NCBI GenBank assembly: GCA_037962975.1
Contig: CM075673.1
Coordinates: 162,956,667 to 163,020,666 of the forward strand
DNA from: Clitoria ternatea
Taxonomy: Eukaryota; Streptophyta; Magnoliopsida; Fabales; Fabaceae
DNA length: 64,000 nt
Direction: 5' to 3'
Shown: positions 9,565 to 19,625 of the stretch, piece by piece
How the letters are laid out: each line of letters starts with the position of its first letter
How positions within the stretch are numbered: position 1 is the stretch's first letter
Notes under the pieces: model-generated
Database searches by the model: none
Told to the model about the DNA's origin: nothing
Seen by the model: the letters and a program-made list of their open reading frames with translations, nothing else
Made by a program: the position numbers and the translations under genes

Positions 9565-12232
9565 TTAAGAGGCCGGTGCTTGATCCTCCACAGTGGATAC
9601 TCCCGCCTTCTCCGTTTGGTCCTCCGCCCCAGTTTGGGCACCTTCTTGTGCTTTAGCTCCAGAGGCAGCAGTGGACGATGTAGGCTCCATACTTTGACCT
9701 TCTGGGAGGGGAGGCAGTTCGTATAGAGACGCATTGGGTTCATGGTGCGATCCGTCCTTGTGAACTTCTACAAGTTTTCCCCCATGGAACTCAAAGAACG
9801 GATCTAATCCGTACAAATTCAGCTTTATTCCAGGGTTACGATAGTAGACTTGACGAAGGGCCAGGCCGAAAGATTCATACGCCACATTTTTGCATATATC
9901 CAAGGCTTTGGTAGCCTTGGCCTTTGCAGCAGCTAGCCTTCTTTGAACCTTGGCGTAATCCTCTTCTAAAGGCCCAGCACTCGCACCACCCTTTTTGAGT
10001 TCATCAATTTGGGCTTGCATCTCCTTCCGAATAGACTCCCACTCCCCCAGGTCCTTGTTGCGACCATCCTCCATAACTTTGAGATCGTCAGCAAGCTTAG
10101 CCGATCTCTTCTTTTCCAATTGTAATTCTTCTTCAAGGAGGGGTATGGATTTGTTCTTATTTTGGAGGTCGGCAACTTCCCGTTCTAGGGCCTTATTCGC
10201 AAAGTGAACTTTGCTTGCCTCTTCCGTTTTCCTCTGGAGTGTTTCTTTAGTTTTTTCCAATTCCGATTCCACGCCCCTGCGAGCTTCAGCTTGTTTGGCT
10301 GCCCATTTCTCCTTCACTGCGAGTTCGGTCTCAAGTTTTTCAACCTGATCCATATAATCAGCTTTCTCGCTCAGGGACTCAAGCAGGCCAGACAGTTCAT
10401 CAAGTTGCCAACGCCCAGCCTTGCAAGCACCTCGGACCCCAGCAGCGTCGAGGGAAGGGCGGAGGCAATATCGTGCCTTTGGGAGAGTAGGAGGCATAGA
10501 TCCTTGAAACCACAAATAATGAGAAATGAAGGAGTCACGCGGAGGATCAAACGCCGGAGGAGGACCGTTCCCAGAATCCGGCTCTGAAGCATTTTGAGAA
10601 GAAGGTGCAGAGAACTCAGGAGCGGGTTCCTTTCCCTTGTTCTTCTTTAATTCGGCTTCTTCGGCCGTCCTCTGACGCTTCTTTACAGGGTCATCAGAGG
10701 AGGGCTTCTCTTGATCGGCCTTCTTTACAAGATGCCTCTTCTTTTTCTTTCTCTCTGGGACGGCCTCCTCGCCACCCGCTCCAGCGGCTTTAGTTGCTTC
10801 TTCGGCTTCCTCCTCATCGAAGAGAGGAACCTCATCTCCTACTGCAGAAGTCAGAGGAATGAGGGGAGTTTTGGTGGCGTTCCTCTTCGCCTGGATTTCA
10901 TTTTCTTCAGAAGAAGAGTCATCGTCAGCCAGCATGGACCTTAGCGACAACATTTCTGGGCAGGCCTTTTCAATTTGTTCTGCAAAACAAAAAGAGTTGA
11001 ATAAGCATACAAGAAGGAAAATAACCAGAACGGTATAACCATGCAACACAAGGAGATTAAGAGCGAATATTACGGAGGTAGGTGTTTTTGATGTCTTCCT
11101 CGGCCAAGAGAAGACGGCTGGAAAACCCTTTGAGGGTCTTTGAGGCCGTCTGCAGGGCGCTCAAGACTTCAACAGAATGAGGGGAAAGTTCACTCTCATC
11201 TGTATAATAAGCACGGCTCATAAGGAGAAAATGCTCGTGCGTCCAGCTAAGGGGAAACTTGGTAAACCCCTCTTTATTTCGCCAGAAGACCGGCTTATTT
11301 GGTTGAATCCGGACCCGCGTGTAGTAGTGCTTGAAGGAGCGCCCATCTACCTTTGCGGACTCCGTATAAGACTTGAAATTTACAACCCTTGAGTCACTAC
11401 GGAGTGTAATGAACCCAAGGCCGCCCTTCTTATTAGCTCGGCGGACCACTTGGCAATAGTAAAATAGCTTGGCCACAGTACCGGAGAAGCCAAAATGCTC
11501 CCCCAAGACTTCCAGAGCCCGAACAAGACTCCAACCGTTGGGATGTAATTGTGAGGGGGCACAGTCCAAGAAACGCAGGACGGCCATCTGGAAATCCGTC
11601 AGTGGAAAGCGCACCCCCAGCTTTAAGAAAACGTAGTCGTACATATAGACCGACCTCGCATCAGGGACGCTGTGGCATATTCTTTCAGAGGGATGCGGTG
11701 CCATCACAGCGTATCGCGCTTTGTACTTCTTATCCGAATATATCTTGCAGCGGAAAGAGACCGTGCGCTCCTCCTCACTGGCATGGTGCGAAGGGATCTC
11801 TAGGAACTCCTCTTCCACCCAGCAATAAGGTTTCTCCCTGTTGAGTTTCTCCCAGTCAAGCCGGTGTGCCACAACATTGACACACCCTTCAGCAGAGCGG
11901 AGAAACGGCGTTTTTCCACATCCTGGAAGATCCATTGTTGTGCAGGCGCGGTGGAATACGTAGGTGCTGTGATAAAAAGCAACATCGTCAGAGAGATAAC
12001 CCTCAGCACTTGACCCCTCATCAGAGCGGCTGGTAGCCCTCGAACTAAGGGGAACCTCAGAGCGACGAGATGAAGAAGACGCTCGTGAGGAAGAAGCTTC
12101 TGCTCTCTCTGAGCGATGGCGCCTAGCCACAGGAGGATTCGCCGGAATCCTCCCACCACGGTGGCTAAGGGGGGCACGAGAGCCAAACCTCCCTCTATTT
12201 GAAGGACCAGCGTGTCCAGCTCTAGGGCGCAT
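9565..12232 (-). CDS. Opposite-strand retrotransposon gene: gypsy-type transposon domain plus coiled coil, two exons
   Basis: Exon 1 is 12232-11074 and exon 2 is 10979-9565. The 94-bp intron starts GTAATATTCG and ends TTTTGTTTTGCAG, splitting one codon (C/AA) and restoring frame, for 857 residues. Unspliced, exon 1 would end five codons past the donor and exon 2 would gain a false signal-peptide-like start. Residues 1-85 are Arg/Ser-rich. About 90-380 resemble the plant 'putative gypsy type transposon' family (PF04195 type), with FPLTDFQMAVLRFL and APSQLHPNGW. Exon 2 begins acidic, has Lys/Arg clusters (KKKKRHLVKK, VKKRQR) that could be nuclear signals, and a long coiled coil at about 580-750, then DPFFEFHGGKLVEV. 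Extra opposite-strand genes are known in Tat elements (for example Grande). The function is unknown. A shortened C-terminal copy is in element 2. Confidence 0.85.
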
Positions 12233-12401
12233 GATGGAAATAGAATGATTAAAATTGCAAGGAGTTGAAGGGAAGGAAGGTTACCTAAAGGAAGAGGATC
12301 TTTGAGAAGTTGAAGACGACAAGGAAATTCCAAGGAAATTTGAGCAGAGTTTCACTAAGTTTGAGAGTTCAAGTGGATTCCAAAATCTGCTAAGAGTCCC
12401 T

Positions 12402-12409
12402 TTTATAGG
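12402..12409 (-). promoter_or_regulatory. TATA box upstream of the opposite-strand gene
   Basis: The minus strand reads CTATAAAAGG here, about 170 bp upstream of the ATG at 12232. That would place the transcript start near 12370 with a 5' leader of about 140 bases. It lies about 510 bp inside the 3' LTR, so the gene would have its own promoter and not use the LTR. Confidence 0.6.
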
Positions 12410-12904
12410 TAACGAAGAAACACAGTGTTCCGTCGAAGGTCACAATGCTTGCCTCAAAACACAACCTTTCAAATCAAAACGAGTCCGTCGTTTCGTCACG
12501 AATAAGCGCGAAAATGGTAACGTTTCAGTAAACGTTTTGGCAAAATGGGCCCCCCTTTCAGTTTGAATCCAGGCCCAATAAGCCCAATTGACGGTTACAC
12601 TCTTGAGTAATGATGTCTCGTGCGTAAAAAATGCATTTAATGTCCAATCATGCCATGCGCATTTAATGCCTCCCAGCCACTTTTCGAATACCAAGGGTTT
12701 CGATTTTCGAAGACTCTTAGGATTTCCATTACTTATTTTATATTGTCTGAATCCGTTGTATGCAACGCGAAGAGGGCGGTTACTTGTTTAGTAGAACGGA
12801 CGCCACCGAGTTCCTAGAGACTTACAAGAATGTACTACCGGCATCTAGACTTCTCTCGAGAATTGTGTAGCTCATATGAGCAACTTAACAGTCCCTCATA
12901 CAAG
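12410..12904. other. Spacer between the opposite-strand promoter and the polypurine tract
   Basis: About 500 bp without a coding frame. It contains an inverted word pair (AACGTTTC / AAACGTT near 12517-12535) and is the probable upstream regulatory region of the opposite-strand gene. Nothing else is recognised. Confidence 0.4.
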
Positions 12905-12916
12905 CTAGGGGACAGA
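12905..12916 (+). other. Polypurine tract of element 1
   Basis: A purine-rich stretch (TAGGGGACAGA, one C) directly precedes the 3' LTR. The same CAAGCTAGGGGACA context precedes the 3' LTR of element 2. Confidence 0.7.
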
Positions 12917-13723
12917 TGATCCGGTCTAGATACCGGCCCCCATACTTGTGACGTCAGACTGATCTCATATAAGGAGAACCGGTGTCCAGGTTCAACGTTA
13001 CCACACCGGATATCCGTTGTCTGGTCATCCGCCCTCACTCCATGACAGAATCATTCATTTTCACTGTAACGGTTCTATGTTCATTGATACAGGATATTTA
13101 TATAATTGTTAGCTTTTCCCTCATAGCAAGAGAAGAGCCTTTTGATAACTTATCAACGAAGACACTGTTTGTAGCAAAATACGTCACATCAATGGCTTCA
13201 GAAAGTAAGGGGGCGTGTCAGCAGATTATGCGGAAAAGGTGATTATCCTCTCCTCTCTCTAGAGGGTTGTACTCTGATAATTGACCTACCCTCCTGACAC
13301 ATTCTGAAAGTCGAGCCACCTTGATTGACACAATATACACGCAATCAGAGATAAGGGACCCACCTGCATCCAACGTATCATTTTTTCTCTTACGTTCAAC
13401 TATAAGAAGCCATATCAACACACATGCATGGTATCGTGATTCTATCTCACATTTTACTGTTATCACGCTTGAGTATTCATTCAGTTCATACACTCTTCTA
13501 ACTTGAGCGTCGGAGAATCTTCGCAGGTGGCACCACCTTTCGCCCCCCTACAACGCGAATCGTTGGTGTAAAGGATCTCCAGGACAACAAGACCGGCCTC
13601 TCCCACTGAGAGACCGGATTAATACATCGGATATACACAGTTCCGGTGTGCAAACCCTAAAAACACCTGCATCCTTGTGGCTGGTCCCACACCGGATCCT
13701 AGACCCCGGTCCAGACCAGTTCA
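12917..13723 (+). repeat. 3' LTR of element 1 (807 bp)
   Basis: Direct copy of 1667-2472 with one extra C, followed by the GCTCG target duplication at 13724-13728. Confidence 0.95.
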
Positions 13724-13885
13724 GCTCGTAATTAAGCCTCCTCTAATGTATCCTCGGTTTCTATAATCCGACCCCAGACAATATCATTTTATTTCACTTT
13801 AATGATTCATGATGCATGAACTACTCGCGTATTTAGTTGGTTAAGGCTTTTAGAAACTCAATTATTAAATACCTTAAAAGGTTTA

Positions 13886-14614
13886 TGATCCGGTCTCAAT
13901 ACCGGTATCCGATCTGCAAGACATATTTCAACGTCTTTGTCAAGACATCTACGTGTAACCGGTGTCATCGGTATACATCTGGACTGTAATTCCGTATCAG
14001 GCGTTCTCCCTATACCGGTTGTTCAGGATAACATCATGACACTGGACAACACACATGTCACTTCGCTAAAGACAAGGATTATTGCTACAGGGATCGATCA
14101 ATAATTCCCTGCACTATGAGCCAAATTCTGCTCACGGGGATGGTCAACTTGTTCCCTAATCCTAGTCTATATTCTCCATGCTCAATATAAAATAGCCACT
14201 TGACCCAATCATGCTGGTAAGTGCGCAATAAAATAATGCTAATGGGAGTTAGTGGTTCCCCACTAACGAGTCCTCGTAAAACGAGCCAATCAGGTATATG
14301 AACTCATTTTATTAATGAAGTGAGGGATCTTCAACTGAATTTTACGAACGATTACTCTCTGAAATACATTCCTTACTTGGAATATCATCACTGACTTGAG
14401 CGTCGGAGAATCTTTGCAGGTGACACCACCATTCGCCCACTTCAACGCGTTAGGTCGGTGTGAAGGATCTCCAGGACGCCCAATCCGCTCTCCTCATTCA
14501 AGGATAACGGATATTACACCGGATACTCATACATCCGGTCTTCTGCACAGTATTTGCATACTATTTGTGATTGACTTGAGTCCGGATCTCTAGACCCCGG
14601 TTCAGGACAGATCA
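13886..14614 (+). repeat. 5' LTR of element 2 (729 bp)
   Basis: Starts TGATCCGGTCTCAATACCGG and ends AGGACAGATCA. It shares its start, its end and the ACTTGAGCGTCGGAGAATCT box (from 14394) with element 1 LTRs, but the U3-like interior differs. A TATA box, TATAAAATA, is at 14186-14194. Confidence 0.93.
14186..14194 (+). promoter_or_regulatory. TATA box in the element 2 LTR
   Basis: TATAAAATA, about 200 bp upstream of the conserved ACTTGAGCG box. It is conserved in the 3' LTR at 19926-19934. A better TATA match than in element 1. Confidence 0.5.
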
Positions 14615-14615
14615 T

Positions 14616-14633
14616 TGGCACGCCCGGTGGGAC
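14616..14633 (+). other. Primer-binding site of element 2
   Basis: TGGCACGCCCGGTGGGAC, identical to element 1, one base after the 5' LTR. Confidence 0.85.
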
Positions 14634-14681
14634 ACGTTAAAATTATTCCCACTTCTCGTTTAAGGAGTCTGGTCTCTTATC

Positions 14682-16193
14682 ATGGAAGGCAATGGGAGAA
14701 ACCAACCAGATGGGCACGTGGAAGACATCACTGCCCAGGAACAACCAGTGAACAGGCACTTAGCTCTTGAGTCGCCTGTGGGAAGTTCAAGAAGAATGGT
14801 GCAGGTTTCAGCACTAAATCTAAAGGATGAGATGATAAGAAAGTTGATGGAGGAACTGATGGAATTGAAACGTGAAAGAAAGAGCGTGGAGGAGAGAGCC
14901 ATGTCTCTGATCAAGGGGACACATCACACAACCGAGGGAGAAAAATCCTCTACTCCCCAGTATTCAAATATCCCCACATTTGAAGGGAAGGAACAGATCC
15001 ACGATTCTGATAAGAGAGTTGTTAAAGGGAAGAGGAGGCTGATGACAGCCTCTCCAGTAACTTATAAGCTCACAGTCCCCTTTTCAAGGAGACTTATGAG
15101 TGTACGCATCCCAAAGCACCTACAGACTACTCAACCTCTCTCTATAGAAAAATACAGTGGTGAAACTGATCCTACTAAGCATCTTGATGCTTATACACTC
15201 GAAGTCATGTACCTGGGGGCAGATGAAGATGTCATGTGCAGGATGTTCCCTCGGACTCTTGTTGATGATGCCCTTAGGTGGTTCAGGAAGCTACCATCAG
15301 GTTCCATTGACTCATGGGAAGAAATGGCAACAACGTTTGTGGACCACTTTGTCATTTCTAGTGATATTCCCAGAACATCTCATACCTTGGCTCAGATTAG
15401 GCAGAGGGAACATGAAACTCTCAAGGACTTCTTGAAGAGGTTTCACAAGGAAGCAGCTGCTGTTCCAAACTTGGCAGAAGCACTACAATTGCACATAGCA
15501 ATAGAAGCTTTGCAACCAAGCTCTGCTTTTGCCATGTCATTGGCAAAGAATCCTCCAATGAATTTCGAAGAATTCAGGAGGAAAGCATCCAAGTATGTGA
15601 GCATTGAAATACACTTGGAAGCAACAGTGGCAAGAGAGAAATCCCCAACGTTACAACGGAGTGATAAGAGCAGATCCAGATCGGATCCCATGAAAAGACC
15701 GTGCCATGGCGATGCCTTCGATAGCTCCGCTCCACAGCGTTAAGCAGAACGGATGCATGCATTCGACAAATATGCTCCGCTAAATTCTGAACGATCTCAA
15801 ATTCTTAGGGAGATCGGATGGCCAACCCTTATTGCGTACGGGGTCAGGACTCCGCCCCAGCTTCGCAAACAGGGTGACCCTCGAAAATACTACAAATTCC
15901 ATGAGCAAGAGGGCCATTCAACAGACGAATGTCAGGCTCTGATGAATACTATTGAGACCCTGATCCGAGAGGGTAAACTCAAACAATACCTTCTCAAAGA
16001 AAGGTCTACTGATCAAATGGACCAGATTGAGAAAAGGGAAGGAGATTACGAGGAAGATGATGACGATCATCCCACTCCGATCAGAAGGTTTACTACTTCT
16101 GAAAAACAAAAGGGAGTTGTGATTGGTGAGCCTGCACAGCAAAACACTATGCCCCGACAACAACATCAAGACCGTCGAGAGGTCATTGATTAG
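14682..16193 (+). pseudogene. gag of element 2, interrupted by one in-frame stop
   Basis: Homologous throughout to the first ~490 residues of the element 1 polyprotein, including MCRMFPRTL, the FDKYAPLN/FDHYAPLN segment and the YYKFHEQEGHSTDEC knuckle-like motif. The frame runs from 14682, hits TAA at 15741-15743 after 353 codons, and continues in the same frame through an ATG at 15753 to a TAG at 16191-16193. So there is a single nonsense codon and no frameshift. It falls in the weakly conserved linker between the gag core and the knuckle. The protein ends at the point where element 1 continues into protease, which marks the left edge of the internal deletion. Either the stop is a recent loss, or two separate gag pieces are made. 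Confidence 0.85.
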
Positions 16194-16435
16194 GGATCAG
16201 GCCAGCAAAATTAATAGGGCCTTCTGTTGATACAGCTAGTCGGTAAGACGGTGTGCACTCCACTCCTTTTCCTTACTTAGGTTTTTCTCGATCAGGTTTT
16301 ACCAAGAAGGTCTAATGAGTCATAACCCTGACTCATCTCTCTTTCTCTCTTTTGTAATTCATAATTAATGAAATACTCTAAATGATTCACCCATTGTCTT
16401 TATGATTTTATTCGATGCACAACACTGTTGTGACA

Positions 16436-16500
16436 AGATACTTTCAGGACGGATGATCCTAACAATGTATCCGTTGTTAGCGATGAACCTCTTCGAAGGA
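16436..16500 (+). repeat. Single CAGGACGG-type hairpin after gag
   Basis: TTTCAGGACGGATGATCCTA is followed by an inner stem AACAA...TTGTT and CGATGAACCTC, then CGAAGG. It is the counterpart of the units at 8200-8330 with yet another inner stem sequence. Confidence 0.6.
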
Positions 16501-17045
16501 ACAACTGGGTGAACCACCCCATTCGAAGGCCCAGATTGTAGGATTAAACCGAACTCTGGGTACGGTTAGTAAGTTTGGCTAAACACCGGTGAAGGCTCGG
16601 ATTGTAGGATTGAACCGAACTCCGAGTACGACTAGTAGGTTTGGCCGAACGTCGGTGAAGACCTGAGTTGTAGGATTAAACCGAACCTCAGGAAATGGGT
16701 TGTAGGATTGAACCGAACCCCATTCTAAGAACGGTAAAAGGGCAGAACCCAACACCGTATTGAAGGCTTGGGCGCAGTAAGCTGGTTCTTCTTCAAGACC
16801 ACGCTGAACCCCAAGTAACGGGCGCAGTAGGTTCAGGATTAGCCCTGATCTGAACCCCGTGTTGAAGGCTCGGATTGTAGGATTAAACCGAACTCTGAGT
16901 ACGACTAGTAGGATTGACCGAACGTCGGTGAAGAATCGTCATTGGGTAAAACCAAAGACCGATTGAAGAACGGTTAGTAGGATTAAACCGAACGCCAAAT
17001 ATGACATGGATTGTAGGATCAAACCGAACTCCAAACACAACAAGA
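16501..17045 (+). repeat. Hairpin array with changing but complementary stems (element 2)
   Basis: At least eight consecutive units around a core near TAGGATTAAACCGAAC. Paired arms: CCCAGA 16530-16535 with TCTGGG 16555-16560; CTCGGA 16596-16601 with TCCGAG 16621-16626; CGAC 16629-16632 with GTCG 16651-16654; CCTGAG 16662-16667 with CTCAGG 16687-16692; ATGGG 16695-16699 with CCCAT 16719-16723; CTTGGG 16767-16772 with CCCAAG 16810-16815; ACGGG 16818-16822 with CCCGT 16856-16860; CTCGGA 16869-16874 with TCTGAG 16894-16899 (one G-U). Further, weaker units continue to about 17040. No coding frame explains this. Confidence 0.85.
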
Positions 17046-17186
17046 GTTACACTTCAATTCAAATTCAAAGGGATGAATGCTCCATCCAAAATTTGACTCC
17101 GCCTAACTGCCAATGTTTTACGGAGTACATAATCAACAAACTCAAGCACTACTCAACGAGTTCAAGTAAGTCCAACACTTGTAAAA

Positions 17187-17880
17187 TTGTGCTTCTTTGA
17201 AATTCCTAAGAGGCTACTCCGCCTCCTTACGGAATCCTGCTTCATTGAAATTCCTAAGAGGCTACTCCGCCTCCTTACGGAATCCTGCTTCATTGAAATT
17301 CCTAAGAGGCTACTCCGCCTCCTTACGGAATCCTGCTTCATTGAAATTCCTAAGAGGCTACTCCGCCTCCTTACGGAATCTACTTCATTGAAATTCCTAA
17401 GAGGCTACTCCGCCTCCTTACGGAATCCTGCTTCATTGAAATTCCTAAAAGGCCACTACGCCTCTTTATTGAAATCACTTCAATGAAATTCTCAAGAGGC
17501 CACTCCGCCTCATTGCAGAATATTCTTCATTGAAATTCTCGAAAGGCCACTACGCCTCTTTATTGATTTTATTTCATTGAAGTTCTCAAGAGGCCACTCC
17601 GCCTCATTGTAGAACATTCTCATTGAAATTCTCAAGAGGCTACTCCGCCTCCATATTGATTTCACTTCAATGAAATTCTCAAGAGGCCACTCCGCCTCAT
17701 TACAGAATATTCTTCATTGAAATTCTCAAGAGGCTACTCCGCCTCCATATTGATTTCACTTCAATGAAATTCTCAAGAGGCCACTCCGCCTTATTACAGA
17801 ATATTCTTCATTGAAATTCTCAAGAGGCTACCCCGCCTCATTATTGAATTCACTTCATTGAAATTCTCAAGAGGCTATCA
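17187..17880 (+). repeat. 48-bp tandem repeat, about 15 units
   Basis: Period 48 bp at the left (starts at 17240, 17288 and so on), drifting to 46-48 bp on the right. Each unit has a perfect small hairpin GAGGC-TACTCC-GCCTC (or AGGC-CACTAC-GCCT) set in TTCATTGAAATTC. Left units are nearly identical, while right units are diverged and alternate between two variants. Because 48 is a multiple of 3, long repetitive frames appear by chance; I do not regard them as genes. Confidence 0.9.
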
Positions 17881-18067
17881 AAATGCCTATGCATGAAAAC
17901 GATAGTTATACGTCTCTATCCGTTCTTCATCTTGCATGTAAAAATCCGGAATGAAGGTTCTAAGTTCATACCCGATCTTCACTACTTAAGTCCGGAATAA
18001 TTCAATACACATGCAATCCCTCTATTAAAGCTGTTTTCTACTAAACGTACTATGATTGGAAAAATGT

Positions 18068-18690
18068 CGCCAGGACGGATGATCTCAATCACCTATTCTG
18101 TGATTCGATGATGTAACTCCTGGTACGAATAATTCCATTCATCTCCCCAGGACGGATGATCTCAATCACCTATTCTGTGATTCGATGATGTAACTCCTGG
18201 TACGAACAATTCCCATCATCATACTTATGATGGAAGCTTTTGAAAATTGAGAAGCATTCACACAATCCGTACTCCTACGATTGAAAAAATGTCTCCAGGA
18301 CGGATTATCTCAATCACTCATTATGTGATCTGACGATGTAACTCCTGACATTGTGTACTTGTCCAGGACGGATGATCTCAATCACCTATTCTGTGATCTG
18401 ACGATGTAACTCCTGGCGCCATACACATCCCAAGGACGGATGATCTCAATCACTTATTATGTGATCTGACGATGTAACTCCTGATGCCGTACACATCCCC
18501 AAGACGGACGATCTCAATCACCTATAAAGTGATTCGATGATGTAACTCCTGATACAAACAATCCCCATCATCATTTTTATGATGGAAGATTTTGAAAGTT
18601 AATCCGCACTTTCACTCTCAAGTGGTATTCTCCCAGGACGGGTACTCTTTATCACCTACTCTGTGGTACAATGACGTAACTCCTGGCATA
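18068..18690 (+). repeat. Array of seven CAGGACGG-type nested-stem hairpins
   Basis: Units at about 18070-18123, 18147-18200, 18295-18347, 18363-18416, 18430-18483, 18498-18552 and 18633-18686. Typical unit: outer stem CCAGGA/TCCTGG, inner stem AATCAC/GTGATT or ATCAC/GTGAT around a 6-8 base loop, with CGATGATGTAACTCC constant. Weaker TCATCATNNTTATGATGGAA hairpins lie between some units (18219, 18560, 18700). Confidence 0.8.
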
Positions 18691-19179
18691 GACAAACTCC
18701 CATCATCATCCTTATGATGGAAGGCTCAAACACCACTTTCTTACACCTTTGCAGCTCCCCAAACTCGGAACAATATTCTTACAATGGACGACATTGTTTT
18801 CTCCAGTGAGAATAACATGAATTAAGAACAGTCATCCGTCCTGTTACACTATTTTACTAAATAACGGATCGACCCCTCTTTTCCCCAAAAGAATTAAGGA
18901 TCATGCCCTAAAGACAGGCACCTTCTTCTTAACACGCACTTGGGGACATGTATATATTTATCCGTTCTAAATTTATTTGTTGTTTAATCTTCCGAGGCAA
19001 TGATTTCAATTCGACCTCAAGGTTAATCATACAGAACGGATTAACAACGACTTAAATATACATGAAATGTTGAAGACAAATTTCTTAAATGAATTTTATT
19101 CATAAAGGACGAAATTACACAATTGTTCAAAACCGGAGTTGATCCCGGTACACAACTTTACATATAAATGAAAACAAGA

Positions 19180-19524
19180 CTACGGGGGAGGAACCTGCTC
19201 TTCAGCTTTCTGTGCCTCCTCAGCATCAGGCTCTTGTGTCCCTTCCTTTGGGACTTCCTCGGGAATATCCCCTCCGGGAGCCTCGGTTCCTTCCGCAGAT
19301 GAAGGAACCTCAGACGTAGGAAAGACGAAATCCGGTCCCATACTTTGACCCTCAGAAAGAGGAGGCAAACCGTATAAGGACGTCGGAGGATCTTCATGAC
19401 GACCATCAACCACTGCGACTAACTTTCCTCCATGGAATTCATAGAACGGATCCATTCCATGGAATTCATAGAACGGATCCTTTAATCTGAGAACGGTTCT
19501 TTGCAAAATAATAATAAATGCCAA
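19180..19524 (-). pseudogene. 3' stub of the opposite-strand gene in element 2
   Basis: The minus frame contains DPFYEFHGGKLVAV and SLYGLPPLSEGQSM, which align with DPFFEFHGGKLVEV and SLYELPPLPEGQSM at the C-terminus of the element 1 gene, followed by an acidic tail ending EEQVPPP. The whole N-terminal domain, the intron and most of the coiled coil are deleted. About 26 bp (TTCCATGGAATTCATAGAAC and following bases) are tandemly duplicated at 19431-19482, so DPFYEFHG occurs twice. It is unlikely to be functional as a protein. Confidence 0.8.
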
Positions 19525-19625
19525 GGAACTGTTATACGCGTAAGCTTACCGATATTCAGACCTCTCGCAGGTTGAGTAGCTTATGTGAACAACCACTCAG
19601 TCCCTCACACAAGCTAGGGGACATA

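Larger units (their letters stand above)
1667..13723 (+). mobile_element. Element 1: complete Ty3/gypsy Tat-lineage retrotransposon
   Basis: A 12,057-bp element bounded by near-identical LTRs and a perfect 5-bp target duplication GCTCG (1662-1666 and 13724-13728). Order: LTR, primer-binding site, single-ORF Gag-Pro-Pol, hairpin and 59-bp repeat arrays, an opposite-strand spliced gene, polypurine tract, LTR. The tandem conventional RNase H plus a second RNase H domain (aRH) and the large 3' region with an opposite-strand gene are hallmarks of the plant Tat group (Ogre, Retand, Grande and relatives). The intact 1820-residue ORF and LTRs with one visible difference indicate a recent insertion that may still be competent. 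It sits inside LTR-X. Confidence 0.95.

Noticed and set aside
10981..11049. A secreted or membrane protein start (MLHGYTVLVIFLLVC...) for the 494-residue frame
   Set aside because: This hydrophobic stretch is the translation of the pyrimidine-rich intron; splicing joins the frame to the upstream exon.
17187..17486. Repetitive frames encoding a 16-residue repeat (IPKRLLRLLTESCF-like)
   Set aside because: They arise because the 48-bp tandem repeat is a multiple of three; no start context, and the diverged units break the frame.
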